18,842 nt of DNA from Microcaldota archaeon (GTDB lineage Archaea; Micrarchaeota; Micrarchaeia; Micrarchaeales; CABMGC01): NCBI GenBank assembly GCA_021791075.1, contig JAJYXH010000069.1, forward strand, positions 1 through 18,842, in the 5' to 3' direction. Shown here in pieces: positions 13,289-18,842 of this stretch; within the stretch, counting starts at the first letter, position 1, and each line of letters opens with the position of its first letter. The notes under the pieces were generated by a model. It did no database searches. It was not told the origin of the DNA and saw only the letters and a list, made by a program, of their open reading frames with translations. The translations under genes and the position numbers were made by a program.

Positions 13289-13527
13289 TCCGCAGCATCA
13301 GGCCCGGGGTAGTGTGAATGCTTGTCGGTCAGAAGCACGTCCTCCATGCGTATGAGCTTGCTCCTTCCAGCGTGCCCCGCATACCTTATCGCGCCGTTTG
13401 CTATCTTCTCGGCAAGATCCTCGATCTCCTTCTCAAGGCCGAGCACCGCGTCCTCGGTTATCCGCTCCGCGCCTGCCTCCCTGATAAACTGTTCTATATC
13501 GTACAAGCTGAATTTCCTAGCTGTCAT
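13219..13527 (-). CDS. Archaeal histone with a C-terminal tail
   Basis: 102 residues. Residues about 5-67 are a histone fold: FSLYDIEQFIREAGAERITE, then DAVLGLEKEIEDLAEKIANG, then AIRYAGHAGRSKLIRMEDVL. The AGAER(I/V)xxDA and HAGRxxxxxEDV blocks match HMf-type histones at the loop 1 and loop 2 DNA contacts. After LLT67 the protein continues for 35 polar residues (DKHSHYPGPDAADHRSPANF, then RRNARTTNPASSIER), where most archaeal histones stop within a few residues. The tail is encoded partly antisense to the 3' end of the AglH-like gene. The start is ATG 13527, preceded by GGTG; a longer frame upstream exists but is not histone-like. Tail reality depends on the stop being where it is read; the histone fold itself is clear. 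Confidence 0.88.
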   Translation of the reverse strand: MTARKFSLYDIEQFIREAGAERITEDAVLGLEKEIEDLAEKIANGAIRYAGHAGRSKLIRMEDVLLTDKHSHYPGPDAADHRSPANFRRNARTTNPASSIER

Positions 13528-13868
13528 CTTACCACACCACAACGCTGACAAACGACCCAAATAAAAAAAGCAGAATATGATCGTATGGAAACCTTTTAAA
13601 AGATCGTGAGGATCAATGAATAGCGGCATTGCCTAACTTCCCTGACACGCAGATACATAAAAGGAAAAGTGTTGTACTGGATTACAATGCTTTTTGCCCC
13701 TCCTTTTAAATTTTTCCTAAAGAAGAGGCCACTTTCCGTGAACGCATTCCTTGTCTTGGGCATTTTCATTCAGCTTTTAGCACCGGAGCGCGAGGCGGAT
13801 ATGAGAACAGGACACTTCTTATACCTTCAGCCGCAATAGATTACCTGCAACTTATTGGAGTGTTTCAC
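13528..13868. other. Divergent intergenic region, 341 bp, with promoters and a doubtful small ORF
   Basis: The left end holds an A/T run (13561-13569, minus-strand TTTTTTTAT) placed as a TATA box for the histone. The 10-bp palindrome CTTTTAAAAG lies near 13592. The right end has TTCTTATACC near 13817-13826, a TATA candidate for the deoxyhypusine synthase. In between, ATG 13687 to TAG 13839 encodes a 50-residue frame (MLFAPPFKFFLKKRPLSVNA, then FLVLGIFIQLLAP) with one hydrophobic stretch. It has no ribosome-binding motif and I do not call it a gene. Confidence 0.4.
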
Positions 13869-14819
13869 ATGACAGGCGTAGACAAGAGGAGTATGCTAAA
13901 GGATCACGTCAGGGATATCAGGATAAAGGAGAACATGACTGTCGGGGAGCTGGTCGGGCAGATGCGCGGAATGGGGGGTTTCTCGGCACAGAACATGGTA
14001 ACAGGAATAGACATAGTCGGGGACATGCTTGCCGACAAGAAGTCGTTCAACTTCCTCTCCTTCCCCGCTGACATAATAGCCACGGGAATGCGGGGGATGA
14101 TAGCCGACTCGGTGAAGAACTTCGACGCGATAGTCACTACATGCGGCACCCTCGACCACGACATCGCTAAGGCTCACGGCGGCAAGTACAGCAAGGGCAG
14201 CTTTGAGGCTGATGACAACAAGCTCCTCAAGCTTAACATATACAGGCTCGGAAACATCTTCATAGAGAGGGACGAGTATGGACTTGAGCTCGAGGAATCA
14301 TTCAGCCAGATAATGGATGACATTTACAACTCGAAGGAGTACAGGGGCGAGTACAGCCCGTCAGAGCTGCTGAGGGAGTTCGGCAAGAGGATAAAGGATG
14401 AGCACTCGATCCTGAGGCAGGCATACCTCCACAATGTCCCGGTCTTCGTTCCGGGCATAGTCGACGGGGCATTCGGAACGCAACTCGTGCTCTTCTCGCA
14501 GCGCAGGAAGTTCAAGCTCGACCTGATAAAGGACGAGAAGGCCCTTAGTGATATTGCATTCGACAACAAGACCACCGGTGCGCTCATGGTCGGAGGGGGG
14601 ATAAGCAAGCACCATGTCATATGGTGGAACCAGTTCAAGGGGGGACTGGACTACGCGGTCTACATAACTACCGCATCGCAGTACGATGGAAGCCTCTCAG
14701 GCGCGAGGCTGACCGAAGCCGTATCGTGGGGCAAGGTCAAGGAGAAGGCGAAGTACGTCACGATTGACGGAGACGCAACCATAATACTCCCGGTAATGTA
14801 CGCCGCGCTCGGGATATGA
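13869..14819 (+). CDS. dys: Deoxyhypusine synthase
   Basis: 316 residues. The enzyme moves the aminobutyl group of spermidine, using NAD, onto a lysine of initiation factor aIF5A, the first step of hypusine formation. Family blocks are clear: FLSFPADIIATGMRG, VTTCGTLDHDIAKAHGG, VPVFVPGIVDGAFGTQL, then GGGISKHH with the catalytic Lys247, and LDYAVYITTASQYDGSLSGA followed by RLTEAVSWGK for NAD and spermidine. ATG 13869 is chosen over GTG 13860 because GGAGTG lies 6 nt before it. The aIF5A and hypusine hydroxylation or deacetylation partners are not in the window. It stands alone, 26 bp from the convergent protease gene. Confidence 0.96.
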   Translation: MTGVDKRSMLKDHVRDIRIKENMTVGELVGQMRGMGGFSAQNMVTGIDIVGDMLADKKSFNFLSFPADIIATGMRGMIADSVKNFDAIVTTCGTLDHDIAKAHGGKYSKGSFEADDNKLLKLNIYRLGNIFIERDEYGLELEESFSQIMDDIYNSKEYRGEYSPSELLREFGKRIKDEHSILRQAYLHNVPVFVPGIVDGAFGTQLVLFSQRRKFKLDLIKDEKALSDIAFDNKTTGALMVGGGISKHHVIWWNQFKGGLDYAVYITTASQYDGSLSGARLTEAVSWGKVKEKAKYVTIDGDATIILPVMYAALGI

Positions 14820-14845
14820 GTTGCCCGGCAATAGAGAGTCGGCAC

Positions 14846-16348
14846 CTAGAGGCTCCAGATCCACGGAACGAAGAGCAGGACGAAGACCATCAGCGCTATG
14901 AACGTTATCAGCCTCAGCTTCTTCTCGGATATCCTGAGCTTGTATATCCTCCATCCGTCAAAGAGCGGCAGAGGAAGTATGTTGAATATGGCAACGTAGA
15001 AGTTCAGCAGGAAGGAGAGTCCGAAGAAGATGTAGAGGAAGTCGGCAGCGGCCGCGATAACGCTGTTGGTCAGGGGTACGGTCTCGTCGCCGAGATAGAC
15101 GCCTATCTTTCCTGCCGAATCCGCCGTTATCGAGTATGTCTTGTTAGGCGTTGCTATGTCGACCGGCGCGTACGGCTTGTCGAGTGCTCCTGCAGTCACA
15201 AGGTCGGAGAGATTGTGTATAGTGTGGTTATTCCAGCTTAGAATGATCGACCCCACAGGTATGGCATTATATGCCGGAGAGCCGGGAATGGTCGACTCGA
15301 TGTAGACCCTTGTTGAGGTAAGGTTTGGGAGCGCGAAGTAGTACATTAGCAGCATCAGGGCAAAGAAGACTATTGTGAGGAGGTAGTTGAATGAGACCCC
15401 TGCGATCGATATCTTGTCCTGCTGTTCGCGCGGAAGCTTGTTTATGCTATTCTCATCGGGCTCAACGAACGCGCCGCCGGGGATTATGCCGAAGATGAAT
15501 GTTCCGATCGACCTCAGCCTTATACCGTACTGCCTGGCGATGACCCCGTGCGAGATCTCGTGCAGCGTTATGAGGAGCGCGAGGGATAGCAACAGCGGTA
15601 TCGCTATGCTTGGCTCAAGGAACGGGACAACCGCAACAGGGATGCCGGCAGGAGGAGGAAGGTTGTTCGCCGCTTGAGGGATGGATACATGTGGGGATAA
15701 TGCCGCAATTATGAACGCGGCGATGCCGTGCACGATTATTGCAGCGACGTAGACCAGCTCGGAGATTATGTATAGTGAGAATCCGCCTATCAGAGATATC
15801 GCTACGAATCCGTATTGAAGAACCTCTGCAACTATCGATGATGGCACATACGAGCTGCTCGGCTGGATCGTGAACTGCGGAGTGCTTATCAGACTTATTG
15901 CCAGGGTAAGATACGGGAGAACGAAGAGCTGCATTAAGAGTATCGATGCGACTCCGAGAACGATCATCTTCTTGCTTACGTGCTTCCTGAAGAAGAAGTA
16001 CGTGAGAACACCGAAACTGAGCACAAACCCCCAGTCGACCATGGCCTTCCAGAACGTGGCATACCTCTTGGAGATGCGGTCGATGAGTCCAAGGCCCCTG
16101 CTGGTCTTGAGTATGTACAATCCACCGGTGCCCAGAACACCCAACACCCTTGCTATCAACAGTCCGGTTACAAGAAGAGAGGCAACTCCGAGGGCGAGTT
16201 TCGGCAGAATGCCGAGCTGCGGCGCGTATGATATAAGGGAGACCAATGAGAGCAGGCAGAGCGTAGCAATTACAATGGCCAGCGGAGCTCTTGCTGCCTT
16301 CGGAATCGGATTGACCGCTTTGACATTTTTAGGAGTAGATCTGGCCAT
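14846..16348 (-). CDS. Site-2-protease-like intramembrane metalloprotease (M50)
   Basis: About 500 residues, many membrane helices. The zinc site is HEISH (H263, E264, H267) in LITLHEISHGVIARQYGIRL. The third ligand is in IFNILPLPLFDGWR, the NxxPxxxxDG motif of S2P proteins. FGIIPGGAFVEPDE follows the first motif as in archaeal S2Ps. Between them is a PDZ-like segment (YIESTIPGSPAYNAIPVGSI, ILSWNNHTI) on the outer side. The N-terminal 230 residues add about six further helices, more than the minimal core. The family cleaves membrane-bound regulators or leftover signal peptides; the substrate is unknown. The start is ATG 16348, giving MARSTPKNVKAVNPIPKAAR; the frame is open much further upstream but that part lies antisense to MBF1 and is not protein-like. 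Confidence 0.9.
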   Translation of the reverse strand: MARSTPKNVKAVNPIPKAARAPLAIVIATLCLLSLVSLISYAPQLGILPKLALGVASLLVTGLLIARVLGVLGTGGLYILKTSRGLGLIDRISKRYATFWKAMVDWGFVLSFGVLTYFFFRKHVSKKMIVLGVASILLMQLFVLPYLTLAISLISTPQFTIQPSSSYVPSSIVAEVLQYGFVAISLIGGFSLYIISELVYVAAIIVHGIAAFIIAALSPHVSIPQAANNLPPPAGIPVAVVPFLEPSIAIPLLLSLALLITLHEISHGVIARQYGIRLRSIGTFIFGIIPGGAFVEPDENSINKLPREQQDKISIAGVSFNYLLTIVFFALMLLMYYFALPNLTSTRVYIESTIPGSPAYNAIPVGSIILSWNNHTIHNLSDLVTAGALDKPYAPVDIATPNKTYSITADSAGKIGVYLGDETVPLTNSVIAAAADFLYIFFGLSFLLNFYVAIFNILPLPLFDGWRIYKLRISEKKLRLITFIALMVFVLLFVPWIWSL

Positions 16349-16380
16349 GATACTACAATCAGCTTTATTACTATGCATTA

Positions 16381-16395
16381 CAATAATAAATGATG
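16381..16395. promoter_or_regulatory. Shared TATA region between 16348(-) and 16422(+)
   Basis: The plus strand reads CAATAATAAATG, about 35 nt before the MBF1 ATG; the minus strand reads ATTTATTATTG, about 40 nt before the protease ATG. Both predicted leaders are 10-20 nt. Confidence 0.45.
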
Positions 16396-16421
16396 CGGTA
16401 ATTTTAGGTTGAGGTGGAACC

Positions 16422-16880
16422 ATGAATGATTGCGATATCTGCGGAAGACCCACAAAAACCGTGTATGTTGTGGAGATAGAAGGGGCGACGATGAACCTCT
16501 GCTCAAACTGCGCGAAGGACAAGAAGCCGGTGCGCATAATACAGAAAAGGGAGGAGAGCAGATCCAAGCTGCAGGGAACCGGCAAGGCAGAGGAGCTCGA
16601 TATAGTTCCGGATTATGGCAGGAGAATAAAGAGCGCGCGGGAAGTGATGGGTCTCTCTGCGAAGGTTCTTGCGGAGAAGATAAACGAGAAGGAGAGCACG
16701 CTCGCGAGGGTGGAGAGGCAGGAGATGCTGCCGCCTGAGACGCTAATGAAGAAGCTCGAGAAGGAGCTTGGCATAAGGCTTACCGAAGTCGGAGTTTCAG
16801 GAAGCGGGGGAGCGCGGGGTACAGGGAATGCTCCCATTACCCTTGGCGACGCCGCGATCATGAAGAAGGATAAGAAGTGA
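16422..16880 (+). CDS. mbf1: Multiprotein bridging factor 1 (MBF1), zinc-ribbon/HTH
   Basis: 152 residues with the archaeal MBF1 layout. The N-terminal zinc ribbon has CxxC pairs at Cys4/Cys7 and Cys27/Cys30 (CDICGRPTKTVYVVEIEG, then MNLCSNCAKDKKPV). A basic linker follows, then a Cro/XRE helix-turn-helix at about 65-125 (YGRRIKSAREVMGLSAKVLA, EKINEKESTLARVERQ, LMKKLEKELGIRLTE). MBF1 bridges transcription factors and TBP in eukaryotes; in archaea it associates with the ribosome and transcription machinery. GAGGTGG with 5-nt spacing before the ATG is the best ribosome-binding site in the window. It is the first gene of an operon with FEN1. Confidence 0.95.
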   Translation: MNDCDICGRPTKTVYVVEIEGATMNLCSNCAKDKKPVRIIQKREESRSKLQGTGKAEELDIVPDYGRRIKSAREVMGLSAKVLAEKINEKESTLARVERQEMLPPETLMKKLEKELGIRLTEVGVSGSGGARGTGNAPITLGDAAIMKKDKK

Positions 16881-16889
16881 GGTGTGCGT

Positions 16890-17948
16890 TTGGCCGTTGA
16901 TCTTGGCAAGTTCGTATCGGAGGTCAAGAGGGAGATCTCATTCGAGGACCTGGCAGGAAAGACCATCGCAGTAGACGCTTACAATACGATCTACCAGTTC
17001 CTCTCGATAATAAGACAGCCGGACGGAACGCCACTGATGGACACGGAGGGCAGGGTGACGAGCCACCTCTCCGGGCTCTTCTACAGGACAACAAACCTGA
17101 TAGAGTACAGGATAACCCCGGTCTTCGTATTCGACGGCATACCTCCGATCCTGAAACAGAAGACGCTTGAGGCCAGGGCAAGCAGGAGAGTGGCGGCGAC
17201 GAAGGAGTGGGAGGATGCGAAGTCTAAGGGCATGCTCGAGGAGGCGAGGGCCCATGCGGTGGCGAGCACCAAGATAAACAAGGAGATCGTGGCGAGTGCA
17301 AAGCAGCTGCTCGATCTGATGGGAGTTGCTTATATACAGGCTCCGAGCGAGGGGGAGGCGCAGGCTGCGCGGATGGTCAGGGATGGGATCGTCTATGCGA
17401 GCGCCAGCCAGGACTATGACTCATTCCTCTTTGGTGCCGACGTAGTAATAAGGAACTTCACGCTGACGGGGAAGAGAAGGATACCGAGGAGGAACGTCAC
17501 AATCGACGTGAAGCTGGAGAGAATCCTGCTCAAGGACCTGCTTGAGAGCCTTGGAGTCGACCGGAGGCAGCTTATCTGGCTCGGAATGCTGATGGGCACA
17601 GACTTTGACTCGGGGATAGAGGGAGTGGGACCTAAGACGGCGCTGAAGATCGCCAGGGCGTCGAAGACACTCGGCGAGGTCGTTGGTTACGTAAAGGATA
17701 AGTACAATGCGGAGTTCGATACCGATCCTTTGGAGGTGGAGAGACTGTTCGAAGACCCCGAGGCCGATGGCATAGGAATTTCAGAGTTCAATAAGCTGAT
17801 CAAGGAGAAGAGGTCTGACAAGGGAGGAATCATAGAGTTCATGTGCAACGAGCACGGATTCTCCAGGGAGAGGATAGAGAAGTACGCAGATAAACTAGCT
17901 GCAGTTGAAAGCGGCAGGGGCCAGAAGGGAATAGAGAGGTGGCTATAG
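16890..17948 (+). CDS. fen: Flap endonuclease 1 (FEN1), TTG start
   Basis: 352 residues. This structure-specific 5' flap nuclease processes Okazaki fragments and repair intermediates. The N-terminal XPG block has TIAVDAYNTIYQFL (metal Asp29) and VFVFDGIPP (Asp82). The internal XPG block has PSEGEAQAA and ASQDYDSFLFG. The helix-3-turn-helix DNA-binding motif is GTDFDSGIEGVGPKTALKIA. The C-terminus GQKGIERWL is a PIP box (QxxIxxWL) for PCNA. The start is TTG 16890: GAGGTG, overlapping the MBF1 stop codon, lies 5 nt before it and gives MAVDLGKFV, the family N-terminus. A GTG at 16884 would fall inside that ribosome-binding motif. The usual Gly2 is Ala here. Coupled to MBF1 with a 9-nt gap. Confidence 0.96.
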   Translation: MAVDLGKFVSEVKREISFEDLAGKTIAVDAYNTIYQFLSIIRQPDGTPLMDTEGRVTSHLSGLFYRTTNLIEYRITPVFVFDGIPPILKQKTLEARASRRVAATKEWEDAKSKGMLEEARAHAVASTKINKEIVASAKQLLDLMGVAYIQAPSEGEAQAARMVRDGIVYASASQDYDSFLFGADVVIRNFTLTGKRRIPRRNVTIDVKLERILLKDLLESLGVDRRQLIWLGMLMGTDFDSGIEGVGPKTALKIARASKTLGEVVGYVKDKYNAEFDTDPLEVERLFEDPEADGIGISEFNKLIKEKRSDKGGIIEFMCNEHGFSRERIEKYADKLAAVESGRGQKGIERWL

Positions 17949-17955
17949 CCACCTC
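17936..17955 (+). repeat. Perfect 20-bp palindrome over the FEN1 stop codon
   Basis: GAGGTGGC-TATA-GCCACCTC reads the same on both strands and would fold in RNA to an 8-bp stem with a TATA loop. The FEN1 TAG (17946-17948) lies inside. It could be an mRNA 3'-end structure, a protein-binding site, or both. Confidence 0.75.
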
Positions 17956-17960
17956 AGGCC

Positions 17961-17978
17961 AAAGCCCGGGCCGGCTTT
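17961..17978. terminator. Hairpin between convergent genes FEN1 and the Ig-like protein
   Basis: AAAGCC-CGGGCC-GGCTTT forms a 6-bp stem right after the palindrome at 17936-17955 and lies between two convergent stop codons. A transcript-end role for either strand is likely from position; no long T run follows, so it is not a typical archaeal oligo-T terminator. Confidence 0.35.
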
Positions 17979-18001
17979 ATCAGGCTTGTCAACCAAACTC
18001 T

Positions 18002-18842
18002 TCACATGCTCTGAATGTTGAAGTTGCCCTCATCTACCACAGTTTTTGCAGTCTTGTTTATCAGGGTCAGGTCGACGTTCTGGCCGTTCAGCTTCTGGAA
18101 GCTGACGTCGTTAGAGACGATGTTGAGCTGGCCGTTGCCTGAACCGTCGAGCGTCATGTCGCAGTAGAGCACGTTTGCACCTGCAGTGAGCTTCACTGTC
18201 AGGTTCTCATTGGAATTTCCTGAGGCAATCACCTCGATCACCTTGTTGGTCGTGTCGACGTTTATGACCCCTATTTCAGATCCCAGGCCGAACCCGGTCG
18301 TGTTCACTGGCGCAGCGCTGCATACGTTTGGGGCTTCTCCGCCGGAGACCAGCTGGATCAACGTGAATGTCGATGATGCAGATGCCGAGACCCCATCGCA
18401 GCTTGACGTGACTGTTACGGCATAACTACCCAATGGGGCGAAGTCGGATGTAAACAGCGCCAGTGTATTCGGGGTATCGCTGTTGCCTATCGTAACCTCG
18501 TCCTGCTGGGTGTTGTTGTCCGGGTCGGTCACAAGTGTGGTAAGCGCGTTCCTGCCGTTTGGATCGGTCACCGCAAACGAGTACGTGCATCCCGCAACAC
18601 CGCCGCCGTAGCTGAACGATACCGAATCTCCCGGGGTTATGCTAATGGAGGTCTGTGACGTGAGCGTGGGCGCATTAGGTGTGACTGTTACCTGCGCAAG
18701 ATTTGAATAGCCGGCATCATAACCATTCTCCTGTATCGCGTAGATACCGTATGTGTCTGGAACGTTGAATGTGAGCTCATAGCTTAGAGAAGACACCGGA
18801 GTAACAGTGACCTCATTCGGAGTTTGAGACTGTATCACCTTT
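18002..18842 (-). CDS. Secreted/surface protein with Ig-like domains, 5' end outside window
   Basis: The last 280 or so residues of a larger protein; the frame is open through the right edge (the first readable residues are KVIQSQTPNEVTV), so the GTG at 18838 is not taken as a start. It has repeated beta-sandwich modules: a first with YELTFNVPDTYGIYAIQENG, a second starting PNAPTLTSQTSISITPGDSV with GCTYSFAVTDPNG and a later SSCDGVSASASSTF, and a third with NVCSAAP and VLYCDMTLDGSG. Paired cysteines suggest one disulfide per module. Low charge and high Ser/Thr/Asn are typical of archaeal cell-surface proteins. There is no C-terminal membrane helix, so the anchor, if any, is at the missing N-terminus. 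Adhesin or S-layer-like function is inference. Confidence 0.75.
   Translation of the reverse strand, partial: KVIQSQTPNEVTVTPVSSLSYELTFNVPDTYGIYAIQENGYDAGYSNLAQVTVTPNAPTLTSQTSISITPGDSVSFSYGGGVAGCTYSFAVTDPNGRNALTTLVTDPDNNTQQDEVTIGNSDTPNTLALFTSDFAPLGSYAVTVTSSCDGVSASASSTFTLIQLVSGGEAPNVCSAAPVNTTGFGLGSEIGVINVDTTNKVIEVIASGNSNENLTVKLTAGANVLYCDMTLDGSGNGQLNIVSNDVSFQKLNGQNVDLTLINKTAKTVVDEGNFNIQSM

Noticed and set aside
13687..13839. 50-codon frame with a hydrophobic stretch between the histone and deoxyhypusine synthase genes
   Set aside because: No ribosome-binding motif, atypical codon use and overlap with the downstream promoter region.
16349..16585. N-terminal extension of the M50 protease frame to 16585
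   Set aside because: It is antisense to MBF1, and the shared promoter lies between; the ATG at 16348 gives a sensible N-terminus.
1..18842. CRISPR array, phage genes or toxin-antitoxin system
   Set aside because: No regularly spaced repeats and no recognisable cas, phage or toxin families were seen on either strand.

Overview
The window comes from an archaeon with a small, tightly packed genome. The gene set is archaeal: NAC, a KaiC-like ATPase, an archaeal RecJ-like DHH protein, a histone, deoxyhypusine synthase, MBF1, FEN1 with a C-terminal PIP box, and an AglH/Alg7-type sugar-phosphate transferase. The 16S rRNA is archaeal but strongly divergent and has no 23S, 5S or tRNA gene next to it. 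This suggests a DPANN-type lineage, possibly Micrarchaeota/ARMAN-like; that placement is inferred from gene content and not from a tree.

Layout. 1-309 (-): NAC, running off the left edge. 522-1002 (-): a decayed IS110-family transposase remnant. 1203-2689 (+): 16S rRNA, enclosed by a long inverted repeat with a bulge-helix-bulge-like core (1107-1160 with 2745-2791). 2690-3143: rRNA trailer plus a doubtful small ORF. 3144-5896: two membrane-anchored surface proteins packed with N-glycosylation sequons, flanking a KaiC-like ATPase. 5883-7355 (+): DHH phosphoesterase. 7357-8307 (-): ferritin-like/VIT1 iron-handling membrane protein. 8365-8925 (+): a one-HKD PLD protein with an inserted membrane hairpin. 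8926-10518 (-): a two-gene unit of a duplicated beta-rich protein and a SelB/EF-Tu-like protein without GTPase motifs. 10605-11072 (+): peroxiredoxin. 11106-13288: a divergent pair for glycan synthesis (GT2 and AglH-like). 13219-13527 (-): histone with a C-terminal tail. 13869-14819 (+): deoxyhypusine synthase. 14846-16348 (-): site-2-protease-like M50 peptidase. 16422-17948 (+): MBF1-FEN1 operon. 18002-18842 (-): 3' part of a secreted Ig-like surface protein.

Architecture. Genes alternate strand. Divergent pairs share very short spacers with one AT-rich TATA region apiece. Convergent pairs end 0-1 bp apart or overlap. Many starts are non-ATG (TTG, and one probable CTG) placed about 5 nt after a GGTG core, which fits the altered 16S 3' tail (...AUCACCUCAU).

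The strongest observation is in the 16S rRNA. Three base pairs that are close to invariant in known ribosomes are changed on both sides so that pairing is kept: 18/917 in the central pseudoknot, and 1404/1497 and 1406/1495 in the decoding site (E. coli numbering). This supports a functional but unusual small subunit, and it also explains why standard 16S primers would match poorly. The other candidates for new biology are the pseudo-GTPase/beta-protein pair, the PLD protein with the membrane hairpin, and the 20-cysteine/20-sequon surface protein.
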